Source: Atherix ibis (Eukaryota > Arthropoda > Insecta > Diptera > Athericidae). From it: a DNA stretch of 64,000 nt. This document shows, piece by piece, positions 46,700 through 59,799 of the stretch. The stretch's first letter is position 1. Every line of letters starts with the position of its first letter. Made by a program: the position numbers and the translations under genes. The stretch spans positions 705,811-769,810 of the forward strand of contig OY282605.1 in NCBI GenBank assembly GCA_958298945.1. The letters run 5' to 3'. The notes beneath the pieces are model-generated. The model was not told the DNA's origin and made no database searches. It worked only from the letters and a program-made list of their open reading frames with translations.

Positions 46700-46975
46700 A
46701 ATTTTGAGTGTTTATTTTGAAAAATTGTTACAATATATTTTATTCAAAGTATTATCCATCGGAAGCCACTACTTTTTCCCATCTTTCTGGCAACATATGG
46801 ATTCCGTGCCAAAAAAATTGCTCCGGTTTTGAGGCCAAGAATGAATCGAGCCAATTTTTGATGCCCTGTTCTGAAGTGAAGCGTATTCCGGTAAGGGCGT
46901 TTTGCATGGATCTAAACAAATGGTAGTCGGACGGGGCAAGGTCTGGGCTATAAGGCGGGTGAGGCAAAACTTCCC
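46700..46975 (-). mobile_element. Mariner transposase C-terminal fragment
   Basis: Minus-strand frame [72 protein letters not shown], then a stop where the family has Gln, followed by YFE and the natural stop. It carries the third catalytic Asp (APSD) and the whole C-terminus. Sequence above 46980 up to about 47100 is probably related but cannot be aligned. It abuts the Tc1-like relic at 46690, so one transposon was probably inserted in or next to the other. Confidence 0.88.
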
Positions 46976-47104
46976 ATTCACCCTTAATATAGCTTCAAAA
47001 GCATTTATAAGGTTCAGCCTCTCAAATGACAACAGATCAATTTCATCCAAACCAAAATGGCGGCCAAACAAAATCGACCTGGAAAATAAAGAGCACCCTG
47101 TATT

Positions 47105-47890
47105 AGCTCTCAGCTATGGTTTCTACCACTAAACTTTTGGACCACCTTGCAATTATTCACGTGCATGGATTCATAATGCAAACGACTATTAGAAATTTCT
47201 TTATTTTATGAAATTTGCGAGGTTCAGTCTGTACAAGCGATGGGAACCTTTACGATCTTGGCTTTTTCCGAGAACGATCAACCAATGATCATGACTAGCC
47301 GTACCTAGGAATTTGCAAGGTTCTTTACTGTAGCTCTTTGACTGGGAGTACCAACCACGCACTCTTAAAACAGAATCAGAGAGTAGTCCGCCCCTGCGGA
47401 GGGATGTTAAGTTTATGCCAGCTTCTCATTCCAATGATGGCATAAAAAGGTAAAATAGCTAAAAAGGGGCAAAAATAGATACGTGGCCAGTAAATGTGAT
47501 ATTAAAATTCATAGTAAAGCCATTAATATCACATAGTAATGTTGGTGCATGTACAATATAGATGTGGAAAGAAAAGGAGAGAAGTAGAGAAGGAAGAGAA
47601 GAGGAAAAAGGTCAGAAGGTTACAAGATTGCTGACCACTGCTAACTGAGCAGGGTACAGACCTAAAGTACTCTAATATAAAAAGTAGGTACCACGGGAAC
47701 CGAGACGCCCAACAGAATAAAATTCAAAATATTAAATAGATCTTTCAGGATTATGGCGTTGAAGCTTTATATAGCTTTCATGCTTAGTTGTAGTATTTGG
47801 TTGTATCTGTTTGTGGAGTCGTATCTGTTTGTACTGTAAAATATGATGAACTAGTTCTGTGCTCGATTATTGGTGAGGTGCTTAGGCAAT
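47105..47890. other. Gene-free stretch
   Basis: Balanced composition, no long frame. No motif recognised. It may belong to the same unclassified repeat as the following entry. Confidence 0.4.
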
Positions 47891-47894
47891 CATG

Positions 47895-48365
47895 TGGTGA
47901 CTTTGGTTGACACCTATATCACGGGTACGATCTTCGGATCGCAGGAGGGAGATGACTGGCAAATGTAGTAATACTTTGCAATTATCTCGGGTGTTGTCAC
48001 TGCTGATGACAGCAGAGGTTTAAGGTAGGCCTCATTACCAGCAGTTGAGGTGATCAGCTTGTAAGTGATTACTTACTGCTAATATTCAGTTATGGTTTAT
48101 GCGCTGATTGAGCGTATCTCAATCCCAATGGTCGTGGGCGACTGGTGCTACAAAATCCAAAGATGCGATAAAGCACCATTAAATATGGTATAGAGTTCAA
48201 TACCTATATCGCGGGTATAGCTTTAGGACTAGTGGTGAGGAATACCAGCTACCATGGCTGCTATCCCTGCAGATGATAGTAGAGGTTCAAGGAGCCCTCG
48301 CTACCAATAGTTAGGGTAACTAGCTTGTAACTGATTACTGACTTTTAACAACGGTTGTCTCTGTG
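47895..48365. repeat. Unclassified direct repeat, period 290 bp
   Basis: CACCTATATCACGGGTA at 47911 recurs as TACCTATATCGCGGGTA at 48201. Further shared landmarks follow in the same order: GCTGATGACAGCAGAGGTT / GCAGATGATAGTAGAGGTT, then CC-TC-TTACCA-CAGTT / CCTCGCTACCAATAGTT, and GCTTGTAA-TGATTACT. Two units, moderately diverged. No coding sequence recognised. Confidence 0.75.
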
Positions 48366-48369
48366 ATAA

Positions 48370-51300
48370 GATGGAGCTGGTCAGGGGCAGGACTAGATGG
48401 AAGCATAAGTCATAGTGAGTTAGAGAGTAGGTGAAAGATCACTCACCATAGAGGAATTGACGGATGGATTGCTTGATTCCTTCGCGCAAGGATCAGGGGG
48501 GCAAATTTCGAATGAAGCTGGAATGGTAGAGTAGGTACCAGAATGAGACCTATGAGAAGGAACGGGTATAAAAGAGTGAATAGGATGTTGGATTTTCAAT
48601 TATGAGGCTGGTAGAGTAGGTAGCTGAGTCCGCTAGACATTAGATGAAAACGGAAGAGGTTCACGAAAAGGAATGGAAGACGTTCAGGTATAATTTAAGC
48701 AATGTACCGAGACAAGTGCAGGTCTGTGATGTTTTTCTCCCTTAAAAATAATATCGAATAATTTTAGTGTATTGATAGAAATTTTGGTAAATCCTCATTG
48801 AAAATAATTTATCTATTTTACATCAAAACGCGAATGGGTATTTACTCTCACTTGTTCCACGCCGCTTTTAGTCATTTTTCCTGTTTTTCTGGACTTATTT
48901 TTCGCACAAAAAATTCTTCGATTAGTCTCAACTATTTCTTAATATATTGTATTACTGGAGTATCTTTAACTGATAATGGAAAACTTGTTCATCGACCAAA
49001 GGTGTTTGTTGCGTTCGAATCTTATCAAAGTTCACATTTTATTATTACCAAAATGATAGGAGCAAATACAAAATAACAAAAAAAAAACCTAATTCCAAAC
49101 ACTTAAATTTTTATTAAAAAGAATTGTAATAAACCTCCCCCCTTTCTCCTCTTTGGTATTATTTACTTTCAACGTTCACCATGAACGAATTTTAGTCACG
49201 GAACCTCATTCAAATATGTCACAAAAATATCGTTTAAGGCGAATCGATTGTGCGGAGAGGCTTTAATACAGGATCGAAAACCGCTGATATCATCATTGCT
49301 GGGAAAGCTCATTATTGGATGATTTGAGGAAAATACTCCCAACCAGCACTGTCAGAATCGATGAAGGTTTTTCGGTACTATTCTTAGATGAGTGTCTTCA
49401 CCACCTCTAAGCGCTCCTGTGTTCACCTTTTCTTGGCTTGTTGTGTGTGCGTGCATGTATGTATGAGGGGCGGATGATTACTCTCGAAGATAGGATGATG
49501 GCCTATGTTCATAAAATATTCTATTCTCTATTTCAATGTTGCTCGTAAAATATGTACAAAAAAAAAAAAAAAAAAAAAAAAATCAAACTTTTTTTTCGGT
49601 GTCATCCCTCTTTGCTTGTTTGGCAAAGAACAATTTTTTACCAGAAATTTTTACCTGCCGTTTTCGTTGATTCTTTCTTTGATGGGAAAATATTTCTTAT
49701 GAGCATTTCTGATAAAAACAGACTTTTTTTTAGAAATGAAATACATTCCAAAGTTATCGAGCCAAGGAGTACATAAATCTTAATGAAAACCGTACCTTTT
49801 TTTTGTTATTTATATATAATATTTGGTCCAAACAGGAAGATAAGCCTAACCATCTTTTCTAAAAATACAATCATTAATTGAATTATAATTAAATAATTAT
49901 TAATAGTATTGTGAAAGGAAATTTTCATTGAATTATTATTAAATAAAATGGTTTTCATTTGATGGTATTTTCTTCGCACTCAGGGCAGGGCGTCTATTCC
50001 AAAAATTCAAAGAATATTTTTCTAATAATTTTATTTAAAGTACAGAAACTACAATTTTTTTGCCCCTCTTGTATTGATAATGGGAAAAAGGGAAGCAAAA
50101 CTATCAATCGACTATCGGACATGTTCTCGTGTAGTTCCAATTTATAGAAAGAAATCCAATGAAAAGTATTTTGCTATCCGACAATATCGAACTAATGTAC
50201 TGAGAGTTCTTTGGAACTTCTTTTTCCAAATTGTTAAAATAATGATGGGCAGCCAACAAGTATGAATGGTCTGATCCTTTGGACGTTGCGCTATTCAATA
50301 TTGACTTGAATGAATCTCTACTATTCATAGTTCAACTAGCCTCTGAGTATGAATATCTACAAATAGATACAAACTCTATATAATAATAACATGAGTTCAT
50401 CAAGAGATTTTGCTGGTGGAGCTTTCTAATTGGAATCAGGAAGGAGTATAATTAACTATAGAGGACATACCGGATGTTGTGTGAGATGTTACAGCGGATG
50501 TGTTTTGTTGCAAATCCAGTCGAGTCAGCATGCAATCACCATTTTCAACCCCATTCAATCTGGCTGACTATTCGCCGAATAATGCAATTCACTATCATTC
50601 CTTTATTAAAGTGTGACTCCCATCAATGCCAAGATTCAGTCACAAGTCGGAAAGAATACAAGCCGCCCTCGCTGACCTTCTTAAATAATTGCACAATTAC
50701 AGCATGCCTTTACGGATGCCCATATTTCCAACGAGCAAATAGCACCAATCCAGGATAACAGCTTATAATTTCACAAAAAGAAAAAGTTACAGAAAAAAAA
50801 TCAATCAACACCCCCCCCCTCACTCTCTTTTCCATAAGTTCATTTAGCTACAGTTTGTATTCGGCCAGCTACACGTATGTGGCGTAGTTTTTAGGATTGT
50901 GTGTCCATTATGAGCATGTCCACGGATAGCAGCTGCCAATTGATCCCCACCGTCAATGTTCAACACAGCGTATCACTTTAAGGGTGCTCAGATATAAGCA
51001 ATCACAAAATGCCCATTCCTAATAATGGCGTACGGCATAATTACGCCCCCAATCCTATCATACCTTTTTGTTCATTAGTTTAATTAGTCGATTGGCTGTA
51101 GTGGGTTATCGGCGATGGTGGAAATATTCTCTCATCTCCTGAATAACAAACAGCTACTGTGCACTCGTAACCTAGAATATTTACTGGAGTCCATTTTGGT
51201 GTATATAAAATTTCCCTCCATTAGCATATAATTTTATCCGGTAATGCTTAGTTAAACACAGTGTGTACATAGTGACGTTCAAGGACGTATGTACATAAAT

Positions 51301-52735
51301 GTTCTCAATGAGAGTCTGGCATAGGTGAATAATGCGAGTTTAAATTCCGAAAATATGTGAAAATGGCATTTACCAATATTTGAACAGAAGAAGAACTTAT
51401 ATCGGATTCTATTATTAAATGTCACAAAATGTTGACGCCAAACTTCGATTAAAAATCATTTCGCATTTTACTGCAGTCCTTAGAGTGCGAATTTATATCG
51501 TTTTCTGTAAGATTCGGTGTCCTTATTCTCTATTTCAGTATATTAACGGTCTATGAGCTCACGTATTTGAATTCGATTTCAAGTGAAGATACGATGCCCC
51601 AAAATTATCAAACGAGACCTCATTAGTCTCTGAACATCCCTTAAAATTATAAAGTATCTATTAAGTTAGAATGCATAAATTTATAAATACACACACTGGT
51701 TGACCAAGGATGAGAATAGAATCACCATTTGGTAATTATTTATTTTGGGGAGACTTATTTTTTTAATAATAATAAGTAAGACTCCATCGCTTTGATGTTT
51801 GTGCTTATTTGGAATATTTTTTTTAACCAAAACAAAGTTTCTAATAGTCCAAAAAATTAGTAAAAATTCTATTAAAGGCTTTGAGGTCACTCACTGTATG
51901 CACATGATTTGGTATCCCCATGCTCACCATTTCAATGTAGAAAATATTGGAATAGTATTAGCCAATAGACTGGGATATTTGGTAAGAAGAGAAAAATTGG
52001 GGACGATAAGTTTCGTATATTTTTTTCTTTAGAAGCTCGACGGTGGTAATCAGAAATGCTCTCAAGTGAAAAATGCCTGACCTATTTTGAAGGAAATTCG
52101 GTAATAGGTGAACATGAAAGAGCTCTGCGTGTGAATGCAGAATTAAAGGCAAAATTGATTTTTCTACCCTGAATACCTTGCCCAGTCTTTTCACATTAAC
52201 CTCTGCATAAATTACAAAATTCATTCATATTTTTTGATATTTTCCTCCCCAATTTATATTTTAATTGAACAATTCTAATCAACAAAATAGTAAAATTTCT
52301 CATAAATTATTTTAATATTACCAATAGTATGCTGCCTACTTCAGATAAATTTATGAGGAAATATTTTTCTTCTAGTTTCGCTGAGAACTTTACTTAATAA
52401 ATTATTAACTTTAGTCTTCATAATATTGTATTTGTAAATATTCAAATAAATGTGAATTTATGAGTTTAGTTTTGGTTTTATAATTTATCATCTAAAAGAG
52501 TATAAATCGAGTTGACTCAATTAATTCCAAAAAATTCCTCCATTAAAAATTAGTAAAAATGAAATGTAATCATTTTTTTTCCAATTTAAAATAATTTTTT
52601 TTTTAAGTAATTTTTAGATATTTCAGTTATTAACAAATAGTTACAATAAATGGACATTGTTCTACTTAATATTAATTTGCAAGAACATGAGGAGCAAACG
52701 TTTAGGATATCTCTTCGATAAAAGGATTACTCTGA
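48370..52735. other. Gene-free stretch
   Basis: No gene is supported. It contains a 25-bp A run at 49558-49582 and a C run at about 50811-50819. Frames of up to 94 codons (50474-50758 plus) show no domain. The 49.2-51.6 kb part is less AT-rich. Confidence 0.45.
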
Positions 52736-52739
52736 GTGG

Positions 52740-53240
52740 ATAAGTGAAAATAAGACTACTTAAAACGAGAGTCAGTCATATTACGAGCAAAAAGGACTTT
52801 GGGATATTTTTCCATTATTTAATTTAATAATTTTAAGAAGTATTTTTGGCTGAAGCGATGCGATTTGACGAAAATTGAAAGGCTTAGTACAGTCCTACAA
52901 TTCTTTCTAGTTCGTAAGTCTATGTTGGTTTCAATAAACGCGTTGTATAAAATAACTTCGCTATCTATTGTAAATTTAGAACGTTTGTCTATTAATATCT
53001 ATTCAATTTTATTATTTTATCGATCCGGATTTAATATATGCACTACGACAATGAGCCAATATTCGTAAAATTGGACTTAATAGTCAGCGCACATTTCTAG
53101 TGAAGTCGCTATCCTACAATAAGTTCTATTACCACCGTAAATGGAAAATCACTCCAATTCGAATTTTAAAAAAAATCCCAAACAAATAATGAAAATCAAA
53201 ATTATTTTTCAAATATTTTTTTTTGATATCTTCACCTATA
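52740..53240 (-). mobile_element. Jockey-type ORF2 fragment
   Basis: Minus-strand codons LIDKRSKFTIDSEVILYNAF then IETNIDLRT near 52990-52900 match the block seen at 11.6 kb (KRFKLTIDGKVLSYKALFLL then AWTYRLEF). The sequence below 52870 (SHRFSQKYF region) aligns with RIKFLQSKIL of that copy. The same family, again 5'-truncated and broken. Confidence 0.7.
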
Positions 53241-53870
53241 ATATAGTAACAATATTTGGATAAATAGTATTAATTATTATGAACGGTGATGGGGAGTAAA
53301 CATCCGTCGAAGTTTTTCCTGCTAGCGTGTGAAGTGTTCGTATCTTAGTAAATCACGGTACCAGTAACGCTTAAGGCGTCAATGTATATTGCTAGGGAAG
53401 GAAGTGCAGAAATTTTTCTCCTTGAACAAGGGGAAATACGAGATTGAAACTTTTTATAACGAGAGTTGGTCATATATTACGAACAAATGGAACCTTAGGA
53501 AAATTTTAAAGAAAATGATCGAAGTTAAACCAATTTGGACTTACAGACTATAACTCTGGAGCTCTACTAAATATAGTAACAAGATTTGAATAAATAACGG
53601 TAATAGGGAGTAAAAATCCGTCCAAGTGTCTCCTGCTAGCGTGTGCTTATGTTAAGCGTCAGTATTTTAGTAAATCCCAGTACCAGTGACGCGTAAGTCG
53701 TCGATAGTTATTGCTAGGGAAGGAAGTGGAGGATAGTTCTTGAAAAAGGGAAAAGTCGAGACTAAAACTTTTTATAACGAGAGTAAAATGTAAGTTTAGG
53801 AAAATTTTTAAAAAAATTAACAAAGTTAAACAAATTTGGACTTACGGACTATAACTACGAGCTCTACTAA
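53241..53870 (-). repeat. Tandem pair of jockey-type 3' ends
   Basis: Two units with a 330-bp offset, both starting ATATAGTAACAA-ATTTG (53241, 53571) and both ending GCTCTACTAA. On the minus strand, unit 1 encodes the C-terminal block PSNIH-stop-RLKRYWYRDLLRYEHFTR, equivalent to THRRLKRHWSRD at 11.38 kb. Both units carry a CTAGGGAAGGAAGTG-AG / ACTTTTTATAACGAGAG pair of landmarks that also occurs at 11.3-11.4 kb. Divergence between units is moderate. Confidence 0.8.
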
Positions 53871-54030
53871 AACCCCAATTTCTATTGAACGTATTTACTT
53901 CCGTCATACAATTCTGTATTTTTGACTGAAGTAAATGGATTCAATGGAAATTAATGTTTTAGTAGAGAGAGCTCCAGAGTTATAGTCCGTAAGTCCAAAT
54001 TGGTTTAACTTCGTTAATTTTCTTTAAAAT
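53801..54030. repeat. Long inverted repeat of jockey-type sequence
   Basis: Left arm 53801-53906 and right arm 53923-54030 are inverted copies (for example TTTGGACTTACGGACTATAA against TTATAGTCCGTAAGTCCAAA), roughly 106 bp each with a 16-bp spacer. The left arm is the end of tandem unit 2. If transcribed, it would fold into a long, nearly complete hairpin. Confidence 0.88.
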
Positions 54031-54049
54031 ATTTTTCTACATGGAGTTT

Positions 54050-57000
54050 TCTTTAAAATATTTGTATTCTTTAAAAAAAAGGCGAATCCAAAAAAAATTC
54101 GCCATAAAACTCGAAAATTTCACTATTGAAATAATTCAATTTTTTTTCTAAAAGCAAGAATTCATTTTACTATTCCTCTGCCAGTAGAAAAGATAAAATT
54201 AAGAAAATTTAATGGTAGTCATCTTGAAAAATATTTATATTGAGTAAAACTAATGTGACATAGGATATTTGGCGATAACTAAAGGCCTTCTTTTTCGACT
54301 TATTATTGTTATCATTAAGCACAAGACGTTTCATAGGTATTTGCCGCTATGATTATCCTCTCCTTGCTGTCCTAAAATTATATAATGTAAAATCCTTTTA
54401 CAATAATAAAAGACAAATCATTTTGCATTTTACTAATGATCTCTAATCTTAAACAAAATCCTTGCCTAATTGGGACTAAAAATCGTAGCTGCGAGCAAAT
54501 TCTGACGCGTTCTCTTACAGGAAATCACATCATTATATAGATACACTCCCACCCCCCTGTAAGGGAAGTTCCAAAGAGCAGCTACTAAATGATTATTTGT
54601 TCTTTTGAACAGATACAGCCCTCAAAAATAAATAACTCCCACGTCTATAAACTTAATTATAGAATCTTTTCATTTACGTCAGCTCATTGTTCTGGAAGCT
54701 TTTTATAGCCCATTGAGGGATACTCTTCTTAACACAATTTGATGTAAATCCCAGCCTCCCAGATCCTGGAGGAATTTTAGTCAAAGTGCGGACAGATCAG
54801 CTAGTGGGGATAACTCTCCGCTAAGCTCGTAGTTTATAGCAGTTTCTAATTTGCCGTAACTAATAACCAAATGGTAAATAGCACGATTAGTTATCCGTAG
54901 ACAGAATTACTGAACTGTATTTTCGAAACTCTGATGCTGAAACTACCCTGCCCATTCTGTGATCTTCTACTTAATATCCCCCATCTTTTAATAGAATTTG
55001 AGCTAACCCAGAATTTCTTTCCTAATAACATTTTTTCCATTATGGACCTTTTGGCTCTAATCCTTTTTGCAAGTTTTCTTTTTGATTTCGTCAAACCGAC
55101 TAATGGGCTCCACAAAATATAAGCACCTCTATTTGGTCCATTGCATAAAAGCTACCAATTCAATCTAATCTAATTTATAGATCACCATAATTGCCTTATC
55201 ACAAATAGGTCACCAATTGGCCTCGCAAACGTAATGTTCCAAAGACCTTACATTTTAAAAAAAACGACCATTCCGCGTCGACTAAAATTTTTCAATTCTA
55301 CGCAATTATATAAAAATTATCATCAAAAGATAAAAGTCAACATTTTATCTCATGGGAAATCAAAAAATTAAAATAATACACAAAATACAATAACGAAAAA
55401 AAAATTGAATACTGAAAAAGGAATTTTTTTATATCGTTTCTGGTTTTTCGCCAATAAAAGGATTCGAAGTATGAAAATTGTCGTCATTGTGCTGACAGAA
55501 TTTCTTCACTCAATTTAATCGAAAAACTCTTACCGACACACTAGAGTGTCATTTAGGAAGAAAATTTTAATGCTTTCTTAACATAAAGCGAAAAAAGGAA
55601 AATGATTCTTGTCAATTGTTCCATATTTAAATCTTCAAATGATAAATCGATAAAAATCAATAATCTGAATTCTCTTCGAATGAATGTGTTTTCTGAAATT
55701 TTTATAACTTTAAATTTGTTGCATTGTGTCTTTTTTTTTTTTTGGTGTGTATTCAAAATTGCTATAAATTAAGGGGGATTTTTATTCAGTACATTGCCGA
55801 AGAATAAATCAGAAAAGGCCAGAAAGGCCAGAAGAGTCAGAAGTGGATATTTTCACCCGCAACTATCATAAAAGTTTATCGCATCGAATAATTTCTTTTT
55901 TCGCCTTTTCGTATAATAGCCTCCCAGATAAATCGACATGATATATAATAATTTTACTCCATAAGATATACTTTAGTTATCCTCTAATACGGAAACAGAA
56001 GACGAAGGACGATGCGAAGAGATGATGGTGAGGGTGGTGGTGTTGGAGGAATTTTTTATCCAACGCATTCGTTATGATTTATTATCACTTTTAATTATTC
56101 CCAAAGGCTATCTCGTTTCAAGATTAAAGACTTCGATTAAAGAAAGTTTTCAAGCTTTGAAGATTTTCGCTCTCTGTTTAGATATTTTCGGCAATCTATT
56201 GTGAATACTGCTCACTCGTATTTACCTGAAAATTATTTAACATGTTGAGCACGATTGCAATAAGGGTCGAACGGGAAAATTGTTCCGATGTAACTCTTGT
56301 TGGACGTCTTTCTCGGTACTACAAAACAATAAATAAGTACGATTCCAATTCTGCGAAAGCATGCCTACACAAGAAATTTCAAATGAATGCTCGTAAAACA
56401 TTTAATTTCTCTATGCCAATAGAAGAAATAATATTTTATTTATCTCAGTGCTTATACTCCTATTAAATAAAAAAAAAAGAAGAAGAAAAAATCTACGAAG
56501 ATCCAAGAGGACCGACGAAAGTGGTTTTAGTGGATGACGATAACTCCCAATGGGCCAAGGCCAGAATGAAAACGCCTATGGGAAGTGTTTCGAACTCGTT
56601 AACAGAATACGGAAAATTCCGCCCTAAGCCAAGAATTTTTAATTATTTCAATCAAAAGTCAACTGAATAACGCGCACAATAGGGTTGAAGTCTTATTTAC
56701 CCTCTTTGATTTTGCATTAATTTTCCGAGCGATTGACTTCAAAACTTCATGCGTTCGATGAGTTTCAAAAGAAATCCTTTTTTTAGATTCTTACAATTTA
56801 ATCAGACAGAAGTGATTTTTTGTTTGATGAAAGGAGTTTTTTTTTTAAGAAAATATTTTTTAACTAATATTACAGCAATGAAATGAAGGAGGACATTAGT
56901 AATAATCGACAGCCAACAGACCCAAAATAGGTTAATTTTGTTTGTTTCTTTTTTCTTCTTTTATAGATTCCTTCTTATATTTATGTTTTTAATAATTAAT

Positions 57001-59795
57001 AAAATTAACATTTAAAGGATATATGGAAAAGGCAAATTTATGAAAATTTCTTAAATTAAGAACTTCAAAAATAATAAAATTGAACAGTTTAGAATGCAAC
57101 AAAATTGGTAAATTCTAATATGGTAAGATGAAAACTGAATAAACGAGTGAAAATATCTGTTTGGTTTTTTCATTTTTTTTTGTTTTTTTTGAATGGATAA
57201 TAGCAAATGAACAGTCGAGATTTAGATATGTTCGGTTGGCAATATTCTGGACAGACTTATCGGCTCCGCATAGACCATAGCCTAACTACTAGGTTCTCTC
57301 AGTATAGAATTGGCGATGATGCATTTCAATGACTATTGAGGCGTTATTGACTTCTCGATTTGGGAAATGTGGGGAATCCTCCAATGAAAACAAATCGAAC
57401 CGCAACGAGTGTACACGATGGTTGTGTCCCAGCCAAGAATCCGAGAATTCTGGACCGGAAACAGCAAATCGCCTTGCAGTCAGGTGTAATATTTGGTTAC
57501 CCACCTGCCATTGTATCAATGTAGTTTTGTGCGAAACTCTCTCACCTTATTGCCAAATGTTATGTCACACCTGACACTCTACAAATTCGACCTGGAAATA
57601 TTCAATTTTCCACATTACCGCCGATACTGTTGCTGAGGTTATTGTCGACGATGGACCCACTTGCTTTGAAAATTCACAAAATACTCGTACTCGTACTTGC
57701 AGAGTATTTATTTTTTTCCATTGTCAATCCAGAACCCAGCCCATACACCACATAGTTGAGTTCAGAGCCCCACTGATTGGGGTTTGCACAAAATTGGAGT
57801 TCACAAACAGTGTGTCGACTCGTTATATTGTCGGAAGTGCGAATACCAATCTGATGCGTATAGTCGCATGCATGTATGTGTATACCGGTTGAGGAGAACA
57901 TCCCCCAAAAGCTGCCATTACCACTTTTATATCTGTAGGCCTGGACGGGGGCATTCTGAATAAATAAAACCAGCTGTACTACCACCGTGACGATGTGAGG
58001 ATTGTTTCGCAAATATGTACTATGGTTGGTGCTGTGCCGAACAGCATATTATGGATTTATTTATGGAAAAATTCTTGTGGTTAGAATACAGTGTGGCTAT
58101 AGTCTAGCTTTGACGACCCGCTCTGAACTTTGTTTTATTTAAATTTGCATCTCATCTGTTCGAGTCGAGTTCACTCCAGCTTTACGCTATTCGAAGGAAG
58201 CTCTTCTATTCCAACTTTTCTACTAAAGAGTCATATTTATTTATTTCCCTGGCAAAGCATAGTGCAGTGCATTTTGGAGGATAGTATTCGATTCATTCCA
58301 ATAAAATGCATCGAAAAGTGTATGGCAAAGAAATAGAAAAAAATATATCCTTGAATGCAACAAAAAAAAAAAAAAACGATCGGAAAAGGTAGAAATAGAT
58401 CTAAAAAAACATCAACAACCACCAAGAACACAACGTTCTTTTCAAGACAAATCACTGCAATTTTTTATCCTCATTTCATTCCTATTTCTTTTTCTTCCTT
58501 TTTTTCTAGTCTTTGTTTAAAGGACTCTCAAATATTATGGCACAACTAATATTGTAAACAACAAATTGCACTCACCGACAAAAGCACTTAAGTCTCAGTT
58601 TTAAGAATATTTTCATGCACTCGGCTTAGTTTAGGATTGTATTTAACGGCAAGGATTTTAGCATATTATCATGAAAAGAATATATCTTATGGGATTATTG
58701 TGAATATTTGAGAAAATATGGTGGACAATAAATATGGCAAAAATAATTCCACCTTGCGCCATCCCACGGACTTTGGAAATGTAATAAATTCCCACAATTT
58801 ATTTACAATATAATTTTAACGCCCCCACAAATTTATGTACCAACTTACCAGCATCTCCTTTTTGGCATTCATGTATGTATATACGTTCTCACATACGCGT
58901 ACATACATATTTGCATGCATGGTCATATGTGGAAATTCGAATAACATTAAATGGCCATCAAAATATCATTTTCAGTTTAATACGTTTTTAATTGAGCAAT
59001 TTTTAATCGCTTAATAAGACGATTATGGTATAAATCTGGTTGGTAAATTAATTGATGCACTTTTTGAATTGGATTTTAATATGGTGTGAATTTTACAATT
59101 AATTATAGTAATTATTGTTATTTTTTATTTATTTTTTTTCAAGTCGATTCATTTTGTTTGCGTGGAATTGATACGTTTTTGTAAGGGAATTTTGAACTTT
59201 GATTATCGAATTAGTAACTTGTTAAACTGATATATAACTCTTATTTTCGTACAATTATCGCAAAAGGTCTGCGGTATTATTACAATTACTAAAATACTTC
59301 ATTAAATTTACTATACAGAAAATTATATATGGAGCTATTCGCTAATTGTTACTATCCCCATTTTTCTGAAGAAAGTCAGATAAGGGCGTGTGATATTTGA
59401 AAGTAAAAATTTTCAGGTGAACGTCGTTTAATACAACTTGTTTTGGACAGTTTGAAGTTTGTAGTTTACCTAATAAACGCTGATGTTCCTCAGATCTCCA
59501 ATATTATCGATTATTTTCATAGACGAGGCCTCCTCCCCTCTGGCACTTGCGTCCAATCTGAGTATATACGAGTTCAGGCAGAAAATTACTTCCCCCTCCC
59601 CCCCTCTTTGGACGAGGTCTCCACCCCCTTGGACGTGAAGTAAAAGTTTCCACCTCATCCAGTGGCTATGCGACCCCATGGAAATGAAAATTGAAACAGT
59701 GAAATTTGAAGCAACGATGTGCCATTAAATTTTTTGGTAAATCTCCTCGATTTTGACTTACAAAAAATTGCAACGTAGCAAATTAAAATATATCT
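54050..59795. other. Gene-free stretch
   Basis: No gene is supported. T-rich and A-rich tracts are common (55730, 58361). Balanced patches at 54.4-55.2 and 57.2-58.2 kb have overlapping frames of 60-112 codons without recognisable domains. Fly-style TATGTATATACG/ACATACAT sequence lies near 58870-58930. Confidence 0.45.
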
Positions 59796-59799
59796 TACC

